Of a DNA stretch of 64,000 bases, positions 21,345-32,446 are shown one piece after another. The notes beneath the pieces are model-generated. The model was not told where the DNA came from. It saw only the letters and a list, made by a program, of their open reading frames with translations, and ran no database searches. Origin of the DNA: Cordylochernes scorpioides (taxonomy: Eukaryota > Arthropoda > Arachnida > Pseudoscorpiones > Chernetidae); the NCBI GenBank assembly GCA_030710605.1, contig CP092886.1, positions 165,880,573 to 165,944,572 of the forward strand, given 5' to 3'. Numbering within the stretch: position 1 is the first letter of the stretch; each line of letters begins with the position of its first letter. A program made the translations under genes and the position numbers.

Positions 21345-22330
21345 TTCCAGTAAAGTATTCACAGGTCTTTACGTCTACCTCTAGGTATCGATACTATTGC
21401 AGCTTTGGATATGTTCGAAGAGAATTTTTCCAATTTTTGTCAATCGTTCTGTGATTTAATTCTTCGTTGCACAGTTCTTCAAGCTTTTCTGTGAATATTT
21501 TTCCAGTGTTCTTTTATTCTGTTGGAAATTCTCAATTTTGAATTTTAGGGTTGTTAAAATTGGTCTGTGGTCACTGATTGCACTTTTCAGAATTTTCCAT
21601 TGTGTTGTGGGTGCGATGTTGCAATTTATCGCTGTGATGTCTATTGCGGATTCGGTGCCTGTGGACTTGGATAGATAGGTGTTCTTTTTCCTTATTTAAC
21701 GGTGTAAGGTCGAGGTCGATTAGCATGTCCTCAACCTGCTGACCTTTGTTATCCTGGACAGGTGATCCCCAAGTTGGTCTTTCGGCGTTAAAATCACCAA
21801 GTATGATTGCGATAGCCGAAGACGCTTCACTTAATGTCTCTATCAGGCCTGTATTGATGCTAGTATTATCGTGGTGATAAACATTTATGATTGGAATTGT
21901 TTTATCTGCAAGATAGATTTCTATTGCCTGAGCTTCTGTCGTTCTTTCTCTAGGCTTACTCTGATTATAGGCGATTTTCTTAAATTTGATTTCTAGAGTT
22001 TTAATCAAAACGGCAAGTCCTCCTCCGAATTTTCCCGGTCTGTCCTTTCGTAGTGTTATATAATCTTTGATATTGAATCTCAGATTCTGATTCAATTTTG
22101 TCTCCTGAGGATATGTAATATGTACATTGTTGTCACAGAGAAGACATGTCAGCTCTTTATTTTCCTCTGGGTACCATTTATATTGAGTTGTAGTAGATTG
22201 AATTGTGTCCTCGTAGTAGATTTCTCATCATGAGCTCGAGCTGCAGCTCCTGACGCGGCGGTTACCCCGGACGCGGTAGCATTACTGGAGATATCAGTTT
22301 TGCTCTTCATTTGAAAATGGGTGCCGTTGC
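21345..22330 (-). pseudogene. Endonuclease (EEP) and linker of non-LTR A, copy 1
   Basis: Nicks target DNA. The minus frame opens near 22320 (MKSKTDISSNATASG) and reads QFNLLQLNINGTQRKIKEL, a typical EEP start. It continues (22095-21571) with GKFGGGLAVLIK, IINVYHHDN and ILGDFNAERPTWGS (catalytic Asp and Asn). A one-base change after about 21690 shifts the C-terminal part. The homologous region of copy 2 is 26545-26925. Degenerate only mildly, so a relatively recent insertion. Confidence 0.85.
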
Positions 22331-22464
22331 AACGTTAGTCATCTTGGAAACCAACCAGAATTTGGTCAAATATTCCAAGGGTCCAGGGGGGACCGCAAGG
22401 AGGTGTGGTCGGACTTCTCCCCTTCCCCCTGGAATGCCGTCACTACAGGATAAAGCACTCTTGG

Positions 22465-23290
22465 TGAATTTTTAAATTGTGATTCAGAATCTGCCACTGA
22501 AGCTTTACGAGCGTTTCGTTCCTTTAGAGATATTCGAAGCGGTAAAGGACCCATGAGTTGTTAATCTCTAAGGCGAATGATTAAAAGTTTCGAGGAAATT
22601 GGATCTCTGGAAGCAAAACCTCGGAGTGGAAGACCATCGACATGCAAGTCAGTGACTGTTACGGTTTTGCAGAATGCTGAAGCTATTGAAACGTTATCCA
22701 CGTATGGAGAAGTAAGTGCTAGACAAGTTTCTCGACAAACGGGGATTTCGTATGGAACAGTTTGGAGAGAAAACACATTTAGAATTTTTCTATAAAAATA
22801 CCCTAACAAAATTCAAAGTTTTCACGAGTTGAAAGTCAGCGATTTTGAGAAGCGTCAAGAATTCGCTGCATGGGTTTTCCGGCAAATTGATATTGATGAA
22901 AACTGGCTGTCAAATGTTCTAAGAACAGATGATGCTCACTTTTATCTAAAGGGAGAATTTAACATTCAAAACTGCCTCATTTTGGCAACAGAAAACCCTA
23001 AGATTTTTACAGAAATGCCACTTCATCAGCACAGAGTTACAGTTTTGTGTGGGTTCACTTCTTCTTTTATTATTGGGCCATTTTTCTTTGAAAAAATCAA
23101 TGGAAGAACTTTTAAAACCGTTTTTGTAACTGGTGAACGTTATGTTCAACTTTTAAGAGAAAAGGTTATTCCCATATTGCAGGAAAGACAAGCACTAAGC
23201 GAAATAACATTCATGCAAGATGGAGGACCTCCTCATATCTCCCGCGGTGACAAACAATTGCTGACGGGTAGGTTCAGTGAAATTCGTTGA
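22465..23290 (+). pseudogene. Transposase of the long-TIR transposon, copy 1
   Basis: The frame starts upstream of the first listed ATG: about 22480-22560 reads SESATEALRAFRSFRDIRSG before an in-frame TAA at 22563. From 22577: MIKSFEEIGSLEAKPRSGRP (HTH and GRP linker), then a second HTH (ARQVSRQTGISYGTVWR), a frame break at about 22780-22800, RTDDAHFYL with the first catalytic Asp (about 22928) and FMQDGGPPHIS with the second (about 23218). After 23290 the frame is lost and an inverted duplication of the element's own sequence is inserted. The third Asp region has decayed at about 23515 (LTPYNF). Inactive. Confidence 0.88.
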
Positions 23291-23311
23291 TAAGTCGCCA
23301 CTTATATGAAA

Positions 23312-24215
23312 TATAGAGGGGAGTGACAAAATATATTTGTCGTACTTTATTCCAAATATCCTATGGGTTTGTCAAATGTTATCATTGTTTATTATACTGT
23401 ACAAATTTTGAAAATGTATCCCCTAAAAAAATTCATTTTTAAATCGACCTTTTGCGTTGAAAAACGTGGTAGTAAAATCATTTTGTATTATTTTTTGCGC
23501 AAAAATGTCACCAGACTTGACGCCTTATAATTTCGGTTATGGGGGTACATTAAGTCGCGTTTTTATCGATGCCGGCCTACCACATTGGCCATGTTGAAGG
23601 CTTCTATCAGATGGCACGTTTTATAAATTTCAACTATTTAATTGTGACCATTCTGTCATCTATCGTCTGCAGGCGGTGTTTGAGAATGAAGGGCGCCACA
23701 TTGAGCAAGGATTGTGACCTAATACAAGAGAGAAGGCAGTTACCTCATGTGTTATATTTTTCAGCTCTTTGTTTTGGGTTATGGGAATAATAAATGCTGT
23801 CCTCACATCTTGACCCTTTTTTTTCTGTGAACAGTAATTTTTTTGTTTGTCATTTGTCCACATCTTATATTATGTCGTGCAGGCCAAAGTGTTATAACTT
23901 CTCGAATAACACTGGTATACACAATTTTACCCCTTATGTTTAGTTTATCGCTTTTCGCTCATTAGAAGAAATAGCATAAGGAATATTTTCTGTATCCCCC
24001 CCCCCAACTTCGAAATTTTGCGCAAAAAATAATACAAAATGATTTTACTACCACGTTTTTTAACGCAAAAGGTCGATTTAAAAATGATTTTTTTGAGGGG
24101 ATACATTTTCAAAATTTGTACAGTATAATAAACAATGATAACATTTGACAAACCCATAGGATATTTGGAATAAAGTACGACAAATATATTTTGTCACTCC
24201 CCTCTATATTTCATT
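23312..24215. repeat. Large internal inverted repeat in copy 1
   Basis: About 23312-23505 is the reverse complement of about 24000-24215 (both carry GGGGAGTGACAAAATATATT and TTTTGCGTTGAAAAACGTGG, or their complements). The 490-bp spacer holds the decayed transposase C-terminus. Copy 2 has only one counterpart of this segment (about 25372-25500). The arms would form a hairpin of about 195 bp. Confidence 0.85.
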
Positions 24216-24419
24216 TTTGGATCATGACAAATATCCAGTTAAATAGTCAAGTGTCGCCAATTAGTCAGGAAACTACACATTCCTTATAGCAAGGAATTCT
24301 ATTAGTAGTGCCATCATAATTTTTGGTACTATATTAACATTTCAAAAATCGTGTATTGATATCAGTAGTTATTTTCAAACATTCAATCTATTTCACAAAA
24401 CTCCATCTAAAATATAAAT

Positions 24420-24819
24420 ATTTTTTGCTACATGTTTTAATTTGCATATACCTATTTTACATATCTCAGATTGTATTTAAAAATCGTCAACCAATTCTTC
24501 TAACTTTTGGCGAAATGGTGTTTTATTTATTAATCATTTGATATTATTAGGGGTTTTTCCTGGTATTCAAAAAGGAAAAATACGTGTCGTTCAGTTATAT
24601 TTTTCAATTTATCAAACAATTTGGCTGCTGAATCGCTGATTCTGGTAGAGCGCCATCTAGCGAATAAAGTTGTAACTAAAATCGATTTCGAATTTTTCAT
24701 TATTTGCCATAAAAATCCCATTGCATCCTGAACACAATGGTGTTTACCGCATTGCTCTAGCGCAAATATTCGCGGAGTTATTAATTTTTAAAGTTGTGCG
24801 GGACTTTTGGATCACCCTG
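24420..24819 (-). repeat. Right long TIR of copy 1
   Basis: Inverted copy of 15724-16125. The internal ORF is shortened by a frame change (63 codons, 24721-24530 on minus). Confidence 0.85.
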
Positions 24820-24896
24820 TATATCGATAAAATTTGTAATAATGATTTTTGGTAATGTGCTTATTTTCGCATCTATTATCAAAATACAGGGTGATC

Positions 24897-25370
24897 CAAA
24901 AGTCCCGCACTATTTTAAAAATTAATAACTCCGCGAATATTTGCGCTAGAGCAATGCGGTAAACACCATTGTGTTAAGGATGCAATGGGATTTTTTATGG
25001 CAAATAATGAAAAATTCGAAATTGATTTTAGTTACAATTTTATTCGCCAGATGGCGCACTACCAAAATCAGAGATTCAGCGGCCAAATTGTTTTATAAAT
25101 TGAAAAATATAACTGATCGACACGTATTTTTCCTTTTTGAATACCAGGAAAGAACCCTAATAACATAAAATAACAAATTAATAAAACACCACTTCGCCAA
25201 AAGTATGAAGAATTGGTTAACAATTTTTAAATACAATCAGAGATATGTAAAATAGGTAAATGCAAATTAAAACATGTAGCAAAAAAATTGATATTTTAGA
25301 TACGGTTTGTATTTCCGAAGATAATAAATTTCTAATATTTTTAATTCAACTCTCTCTCATACTGTACCCA
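24897..25370 (+). repeat. TIR of copy 2, copia-proximal counterpart at 36105-36581
   Basis: Homologous to all other TIRs. Internal ORF is 65 codons here (24971-25168) because of a stop where other copies read ISNDKLIKHHF. Confidence 0.85.
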
Positions 25371-25789
25371 ATTTTAAAAATGTGTCCCCTCAAATAAAAA
25401 TATTTTTCAAATCGACCTTTTGCGTTGAAAAACGTGGTAGTAAAATCATTTTGTATTATTTTTTGCACAAAATTTCTAAAGTTATTGGTGTACAGAAAAT
25501 ATTCCTTATGCTATTTCTTCTAATGTGCGAAAAGCGAAAAACTAAACATAAGGGGAAAAATTATGTGCACCAGTGTTATTCGAGAAGTTATAACACTCTG
25601 GTTTGCACGAAATAATATGTGAGCAAATGAGAAACAAAATATTACTGTTCACAAAAAAAAAAAGAGTCAAGATGTGAGGACAGCATTTATTATCCCATAT
25701 CCCAACACAAAGAGCTGCAAAATATTGGTAGATAATATAATACATGGCAGCTTATATAACACATGAGGTAACTGCCTTCTCTCTTGTAT

Positions 25790-26541
25790 TAGATCACAAT
25801 CCTTGCTCAATGTGGCACCCTTCATTCTCAATCACCGCCTGCAGACGATAAATGACAGAATGGACAGCAATAAATAACATATCTGTTGAAATTGATAAAA
25901 CGTGCCATCTTATAGAAGCCTTTAACATGGCCAATGTGGTAGGCCAGCATCGATAAACACACGATTTAATGTACCCCCATAAACAAAAATCGCAAGGCGT
26001 CAAGTCTGGTGATCTTGGAGGCCACTGGTATATAAAGTGTCGACTTATCACACGATTTTCAACGAACGTATTCTTCAGCAATTGTTTGGCACCTCGGGAG
26101 ATATGAGGAGGTCCTCCAACTTTCATGAATGTTATTTCGCTTAGTGCTTTTTCCCTGCAATATGGGAATACCCCATATGAACATAACGTTCACCAGTTAC
26201 AAAAACGGTTTTAAAAGTTCTTCCATTGAATTTTCAAAGAAAAATGGCCCCATAATAAAAGAAGAAGTGAACCCACACAAAACTGTAACTCTAGGCTGAT
26301 AAAGTGGCATTTCTGTAAAAATCCTAGGGTTTTCTGTTGCCCAAAAGCGGCTGTTTTGAATGTTAGATTCTCCGTTTAGAGAAAAGTGAGCATCATCTGT
26401 CCACAGAACATTCGACAGCCAGTTTTCATCAATATCAATTTTCCGGAAAACCCATGCAGCGAATTCTTGACGCATCTCAAAATCGCCAACTTTCAGCTCG
26501 TGAAATCTTTGAATTTTGTTTGGGTACACACAAAGAGACAT
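25790..26541 (-). pseudogene. Transposase of copy 2
   Basis: 26541-26197: PNKIQRFHELKVGDF, then NVLWTDDAHFSLNGESN with the first catalytic Asp intact. 26126-25794 follows after a short frame break: the second motif reads KVGGPPHIS where copy 1 has QDGGPPHIS, so the second catalytic Asp is Val. The third motif is SPDLTPCDFCLWG. I count 42 residues between the second and third acidic positions, close to the DD41D group of Tc1/mariner transposases. The C-terminus ENEGCHIEQGL is intact. The N-terminal HTH is replaced at about 26541 by non-LTR sequence. Inactive. Confidence 0.88.
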
Positions 26542-26544
26542 TAA

Positions 26545-27640
26545 GTGAAGCCTCTTCGGATATCACAATCATACTCGGCGATTTTAACGCCAAAAGTTCA
26601 ACTTGGGGATCATCTGTCCAGGATAACAAAGGTCACCGACCTCGACCTTACACCATTAAATAAGGGAGAGAACACCTATCTATCCAAGTCGACAGGCACA
26701 GAATCCGCAATAGACACCACAACGATAAATTTCAACATCGCACCCACAACACAATGGAAAATCCTGAGAGGTGCAATCAGTGACCACAGACCAATTTTAA
26801 CAACCCTAAACTTCAAAATTGAGAATGTCCAACAGAATAAAAGAACATGGAACTTTAGGAAAGCCGACTTGAAAAAAAATTCACAGAAAAGCTTGAAGAA
26901 CTGTGCAACGAAAAATTGAATTACAGAACGCTTGACGAAAACTTGGATAACTTCTCTTCGAATATATCAAAAGCTGCAAAAGCATCGATACCTAGAAGGA
27001 GACGTTAGACCTGTGGATACCTTACTGGAAGGACCACAACATCGAGGCAATGATTGCAGAGAGAGAAAATATCAATGAACTTCTCTAAAAAAATAAAACA
27101 GAAGAAAAGAGAAAGTAACACATTGAAATTAGTCACAAAATAGAACAAGAAATTTGGATATGCAAACAAGAGAAAAATGGCAGAGTTCTGCGGAAAAATG
27201 GATCCAAGAAAGGACAGCCAACTCTGGAATATGATTAGAGTGTTAGAAAAGAATCAAAACCAACACCAATCCTCCAATACTCTAACCGATATGAATAGAA
27301 CAGCGAGAACGTGAACAAACAGATGGCTAACATAATTGCTGAATATCTTTCAAGCACTTCCATACTCAAATATACGATTGAAGACAGGACTCTAAAAATA
27401 ATATAAACCAGTTAGTTAAACAAGCAAGAAACTTCCATCAACAAGATATTTTCTTGAGAGACTTCACACTGAATGAGCTAAACTCATCAAACAAAAAATC
27501 TAAGAGGTCACCAAGAGATAATCTAATCTTTGGTCAAAAGATTAAACACTTTGAAGACAAAGCTAATAAACAACTCCTACGAATACTGAACATTTCATGG
27601 TAAACTGGTGAACTACCAAAGAATTGAAAGATATCAATTA
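26545..27640 (+). pseudogene. Endonuclease C-terminal part and linker of non-LTR A, copy 2
   Basis: Starts abruptly at TLSEASSDITIILGDFNAKS, lacking the first half of the EEP domain found in copy 1. It continues with ESAIDTTTINFNIAPTTQWK and SDHRPILTTLNFKI (the C-terminal SDH motif). The linker to about 27640 has several stops. The junction with the transposase is at about 26541. Confidence 0.82.
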
Positions 27641-28066
27641 CTGTGCCAATACTGAAACCAAACAAAGATGCCAAGGAATCCAAGAACTATCGGCCAATTG
27701 CTCTCACCAGCATACTTTGTGAAATAACAGAACGAATTATCCACTCTAGGCTCATAGTCTGGCTCACTAACAATAATAAAATAAACTTCTACCAAACTGC
27801 CTATAGATCCCAGCACTGTACGACTGATCAACTGTTCTACTTCTGTCAATCAATAATAGATTCTTTCCAGGAAAAACCGCCAAAGAAGACCACGGCTATA
27901 TTCCTTGATATGACCGCAGCTTTTGATAGAGTGTGGAGGGAGAAATTACGTGAAAAGCTGCACAACATCGGAGTAAGAGGAGAAACCTTAACCTGGATTG
28001 CAGACTTCTTAAGGGGAAGAAGGTTAAAGGTTTGGGTCAATGGAGAATTTTCCAAGGAAGGAAGAA
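27620..28066 (+). pseudogene. RT N-terminal half of non-LTR A, copy 2
   Basis: Reads SITVPILKPNKDAKESKNYR, RPIALTSILCEITERII, then ATRSQHCTTDQLF-like and FLDMTAAFDRVWREKL (first catalytic Asp at FLDMTAAFD). It is cut after WVNGEFSKEGRT at about 28066, before the QG and YADD motifs. What follows is unrelated. Confidence 0.85.
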
Positions 28067-28068
28067 CG

Positions 28069-28985
28069 TGTGATACTGCAGTCCTGGATCTTTCCAGTTG
28101 GTCTCGAGGACCGCGCCATCACCATCTCCTAAGAGGCGAAGTACGCGATCTAGGTATTCATCGTAGATCGCAAAATGCGTGGTGTCGCTGGAGACCCACT
28201 GGCGATTCTCCACCAAACTCTGCAGCGCTGGCAGAGGCGCCATATTCATTGTACATAGTGTATGTGATGATTTAAGACCATGGAATTGTTGTAAATAGTC
28301 CAGATATCTACTACCACATGTTCCACCACGTAATTGTATATAACTTCTTATTTACTGCAAATAGAAAGCCTCAACTAACATCAATCTGTACCGCGTAAGA
28401 ATCCAATAAAGTATTGCAACTGTACAGATAGAAGGAATGGAGACTAACAGGAGAAAATTAAGGTTAAAACTAATCAGGCTTAGGTGAAAATAGGAGAGAA
28501 GGCCTAGCAAACCCAGTCCAACTTTTACGAGGTCGTGGCCCTCCTGGATAATAAAACTTCCCCCCCTGTTTACGTCAGAAAAGAGCAGTGACCTGTTCGG
28601 ACCCAGCTCAGCTATAAAAGGAGGCCCCGATCCTCAGTTAGTCAGTCCTTAGTTAGTCTTCGTTCCAGTCCCTGTCCACCGGACGCTCCGATAAAAGGTA
28701 AACCCTTTCCTGCCAGAAATCTCCTCGTCCCATTCCTTCTTGACGTTCAGACGCTTCTAAGTGGAATCTCTATTTGCTTATTTCACCTTTGGCCCAGCTG
28801 TGTCGCCTTCCACCACGACTGCACGGTAGAGTTGACATCGAGGTTCGTCTAGCATCAGGTAACACTGGTCCCAGAGGTCCCAAGATATCACATGTATATA
28901 ATGCATATTATCTTTTTTTTAAATAGTGAAGACTGTGCACTTTGTATGTATTGACAAGATGTCAATAAAATTATTTTAACTGTCA
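28069..28985 (+). repeat. LTR-like segment replacing the RT core in copy 2
   Basis: Begins TG and ends CA (28984-28985). It contains a TATAAAA box (28613) with CAGTTAGTCAGT about 25 bp later and AATAAAATTATTTTAACTGT near the end, the architecture of a solo LTR. No matching target duplication is found, and about 600 bp of the non-LTR are missing at the junction, so it is not a clean insertion. The first 180 bp read as a protein-like frame on minus (28249-28071: PALQSLVENRQWVSSDTTHF, then YDEYLDRVLRLLGDGDG) that I do not recognise. Confidence 0.5.
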
Positions 28986-29312
28986 TTGATGAGGAATTGG
29001 AATTTTCAAAACGCATAATTAGCACCTCAAATAGAGCTACCAGAAAACTAAACATTCTGAGATGGCTATGTGGAACAAATTGGGGAGAAAACCCAGAATT
29101 CTCAGAACAACATATAGCACCTTAATAAGGCCGATAATGGAATATGCAACACCGGTCTGGGCTCCCTCAAGCTCATCACTAAAAGTAAGACTAGACAGTG
29201 TTCAAGCAAAAGCGGCCAAAATAATCACCGGTGCTTTCATCCACCAACAATGAGAAAATTCAGAGAGAATGTGTTCTAGACCTACTCGCTCGAAAGCAGA
29301 AGATAAAATAAA
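28986..29312 (+). pseudogene. RT thumb of non-LTR A, copy 2
   Basis: Reads DEELEFSKRIISTSNRATRK, then MWNKLGRKPRILRTTYSTLI, RPIMEYATPVWAPSSSSLKV and RLDSVQAKAAKIITGAF, a standard non-LTR thumb. It matches the minus-strand segment 17740-17420. It ends where the R1-like element begins. Confidence 0.82.
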
Positions 29313-29318
29313 AACAAC

Positions 29319-30390
29319 TTGGATGGGCACTTCGGAAACGAGGAACCAGAGGACGAGATCTCTCTGACCACTTGTGGTTTGGTGGATCCGCCCTTTTCTG
29401 AGAATGAGGTGAAACTGACGGCTTTCAAGTTCGGGAAAAGGAAATCTCCTGGTCCCGAAATGATCGATAACACGGTCGTGAAAGCCCTGTTAAGAATGCA
29501 CCCATCACTTCTTGCCAGGTTTTTCAATAGGTGCCTGGACACTGGTACTTTTCCTGAGGCATGGAAGGTTGCCCGAGTAGTGCTTCTCGAAAAGTCTGGT
29601 AAAAAGGGTAATTCTCCTAATGATTATCGTCCGCTTTCTTTACTAGTGTGTCTAGGTATGGTCCTGGATAGCCTACTAGCTCAGCGACTGAAGCACTGGC
29701 TAGAGAGTAATGAGCTCCTTTCCTCTTTCCAACATGGTTTTAGGGAAGGGAACTTCACAACCACGGCTCTGAACGAGGTGTTAGAGGGGGTTGAGATGGG
29801 CTTAAATAAGGGTGCTTGGGTTCTTCTCGTGGCCCTGGACATTGATGGCGCGTTCAACTCCATGATCTGGAACAAACTGATGAAATTTGATGGACATGGG
29901 TTGTCCTGATAATTTGTGCAGCTTGGTTCGTGACTTCCTGAGGGATAGACGGATTAGCCTCAGTTTTGGTGGGCGGAAGTTGGAAAGAAACTGTGCTAGG
30001 GGTTGCCCCCATGGCTCTTGCTGCGGACCAATTATGTGGAATATCCTGGTAAACACCGTTTTCCAGGAGGAGTTACCTGAGGGAGCCTGGCTGGTTCTCT
30101 ATGCTGACGACCAGTTCCTCATCATTGAGGCTGCTTCGAGAGCAAGGGCTGAGAAGTGTGTTGAAGCTTTTCTCCAAATCCTCTCGAACTGGGCCCATGA
30201 CTCTGGCCTTAAGTTCAATGTATCCAAAACTAAAGCCCTAAGCTTTAAGCCTAGGGACATAAGAACTAAAAGGAAAGGGATCAAATGGGAGCACAAGCCG
30301 GCTATCCGGATGAAAGGACGGAGGGTAGCGTTGGTCAATAGGATGACCATCCTGGGGGTGGTCATTGATGACAAGATGGGTTGGCAATAA
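29319..30390 (+). pseudogene. R1-like reverse transcriptase
   Basis: First frame 29319-29909: FGKRKSPGPEMIDNTVVKAL, NDYRPLSLLVCLGMVLDSLL, QHGFREGNFTTTAL and LVALDIDGAFNSMIW (first catalytic Asp). Second frame 29887-30390: CARGCPHGSCCGPIMWNIL (the GxPQGS..GP..WN box), VLYADDQFLII (YADD) and GLKFNVSKTKALSFK. Frame change at about 29900. RT core otherwise intact. Confidence 0.9.
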
Positions 30391-30507
30391 CAGGCGGAGG
30401 AGATGGTGACGAGAGGCAGGGAGGCGTTGTGCAGGCCTGTCCTGGTTGGCTCTCAATAGGGGGGGGGGAGAAGGAGGGTACTATTTTTAGGAACCTCTGC
30501 CTCTCCT

Positions 30508-31210
30508 GTGTCGAGCCAATCCTGCTATAACAGGGATCAGAAAGTAGCAAAAACTCTAGAGAGCGTGCAGAGGACAGCGGCACTCAGAATCACAGGGGGA
30601 TATCGCACTACCAGCAGTGAGGCCTTTTTGGTCCTCGCTGGGCTTATTCCCCTGGGATTGAAACTAGAGGAGGAGACCATCAGACAGAAGATCTGGGAGA
30701 ACAGGGAAGATGCCCTGGTACTTGAAGCGGCTGCCCTGGAATGGAAGAGGGACCCAAGGAAGCCTCCGCAGTGGTTGCCAAAGTGGAATTGGAGTCCTGG
30801 AGGGCCGACAGGGATTGACACGGAGGTTTTCACTGATGGTAGTAAGTCTGGAACCAATACTGGAGCTGGAGTAGTGATTTTCACTCATGGAGAGCTGATC
30901 TTCCAAGAAAGCTTAACACTCAGAGTGGACGAATTGGTCTTTTCAGCCGAGCTGGTTGCGATCAGGGTAGCCCTCAGAGTGTGTGCCGAGAAGAACTTCA
31001 GCCCGGACCGCCTCTATTCAGATTGTATGTCGGCCCTCGTCGCCATCAATCTGGTAAAAGGGCAACTCGCGCATCAAATAATCCAGGAGCTGGAGATGAT
31101 AACGCGGGCTCCGGAGGGTTAGGGGACACAGCCTCATCGAAGGTAATGAGTTCGCAGACAGGCTCGCTAAGGCAGGATGCTTTAGAGGTAGATTACTGAG
31201 GACCCCAGTG
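30508..31210 (+). pseudogene. R1-like thumb and RNase H
   Basis: 30508-31122: KTLESVQRTAALRITGGYRT (thumb), then TEVFTDGSKSGTNTGAG (RNase H first Asp), FSAELVAIRVALRVC (Glu) and LYSDCMSALVAI (second Asp). The last RNase H segment continues in another frame as EGNEFADRLAKAG (about 31137-31175). A C-terminal CVYEERDVDARHNVLDC knuckle-like motif follows at about 31417-31470. Confidence 0.87.
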
Positions 31211-31889
31211 ACCAAGAAAGAAGTTTATAGGAGGATCAGGGGGCACGTCCAGGACTTATGGTTGGACAGATGGAGTAAAAGTGTGAAGGGAGAGAGGTAT
31301 TCAATTGGGTAACAACACCCAAGTACCTCTGTAAGGTAATGTCCCACAAATTCATTAGGGTAGTTCGGAACACGGGCTCTTCCCCAAGTCTCCACAGATT
31401 TAAAATTAAGAGAAACCCTGATTGCGTCTATGAAGAAAGGGATGTGGATGCACGCCACAACGTCTTGGATTGTCCAAGGGTAGTGGGTGTGCAGGAAGAG
31501 AGAAGGAGGGCAGGGGCGCGATCGAGAGTAAGCTGCTGAGAAACCACAGCAAGCTTCTTGAGAAAGCCCACGACGTGGCATCTGAGCTTTTTCTCAACTG
31601 TGAGTGAACAGAGTCGACCGGGGGCCGCCTCCCCGCGGTCCCTGCTGGACACAGTAAATAGTTTCCTCTTTTGCTGTGTTTAAAGGCCACCGGTATAGAA
31701 ATCCTTCCAGACACGTTGTCTGGGAGGTTGTTTTTCCAGGTACAATGTCCAAGCTCTAGCTTGGATACCGTTACTTGGGTTATGAGTTGAACAGAATAGC
31801 ATCGAAGGGCATGCTTCGGATGCCGGCTTGTGGACCGAAAGGTCTGGGTGGCCATCTGCTTCTAGGGTGTACCAACTGTGCTTAGGTGG

Positions 31890-32370
31890 GATCCTCCAGT
31901 TCTTGTTCATTTTTGTTTTGGCTACTGTTTCTATTTCTTTAGAAGTAAGTTTATTTTTCTGTAGTAAGGGTTCTTTTGTGCCTTTTTTCGCTAGCGCATC
32001 AGCAGCTTCATTGCCTTCAATGCTAACATGTAAGGGTATCCATTGAAGGTGAATTTTTGAGGTATTGAGAGTTTTTGGAGATAACCAATTATTTTCCTGC
32101 TTACTTTGTCTCTAAGTTCCCTTGTGTGACTCAAGTGTTGTATGGCACTTCTACTATCAGTAAGAATCCATATATCGTGATGTTAATGTTTCTGATGGAT
32201 TTTAAGGCTTCATAGATGGCTATAAGTTCGGATCTGAAGACTGAGCAAAAATCTGGGTTTCTTCTGTTTATTTTCTCATTGCCATTTGTGGTTTTAATGA
32301 GAGAGTCACTGTCAGTGTGTCCCTACTCGTCTCTGCTACCATCGATATAGATAGTTATTACATTTTTAGG
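31890..32370 (-). pseudogene. RNase H of non-LTR C
   Basis: On minus: IYIDGSRDE (first Asp), FRSELIAIYEALKSI (Glu), then a frame-shifted stretch, and LQWIPLHVSIEGNEAADALA with the C-terminal His/Asp region and KKGTKEPLLQKNKL. Two or more frame breaks. Confidence 0.75.
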
Positions 32371-32446
32371 AATTTTATATTAATTATTTCTAATGATAAT
32401 TGTTTTAAGTATTCTGGATTTTGGTATTGTTTGTTGGTGGGTTCAT

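Larger units (their letters stand above)
16262..22460 (-). mobile_element. RNase H non-LTR retrotransposon A, copy 1 (interrupted)
   Basis: Order on minus: possible ORF start near 22320, endonuclease (22255-21571), linker (to about 21345), then a gypsy fragment, the RT 3' part with thumb (18011-17250), RNase H (17110-16583), Cys/His knuckle and 3' end (16500-16262). The RT core between linker and the YADD region is missing, replaced by the gypsy fragment. Multiple stops and frameshifts. Presence of RNase H downstream of RT is characteristic of I/R1/LOA-type and related groups; the exact clade is not resolved. Confidence 0.8.
15724..24819 (+). mobile_element. Tc1/mariner-type transposon with long TIRs, copy 1 (nested)
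   Basis: Begins CAGGGTGATCCAAAAGTCCC after a TA, and ends with its reverse complement before a TA (24820-24821). The inverted repeats are about 400 bp (15724-16125 and 24420-24819). A plus-strand transposase relic lies at 22470-23290, with further remnants to about 23940. Non-LTR element A is inserted between about 16262 and 22460, and carries a gypsy fragment. The copy at 24897-36581 is the same composite in the opposite orientation. Confidence 0.88.
29316..31880 (+). mobile_element. R1-like non-LTR retrotransposon, 5'-truncated
   Basis: Order: RT (29319-30390), RNase H (30508-31200), C-terminal knuckle (about 31390-31475), 3' untranslated sequence to about 31880. The endonuclease is missing. 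Noticeably richer in G+C than the surrounding elements, which suggests a different origin or age. Inserted in the non-LTR A thumb/RNase H interval, next to element C in opposite orientation. Confidence 0.8.
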
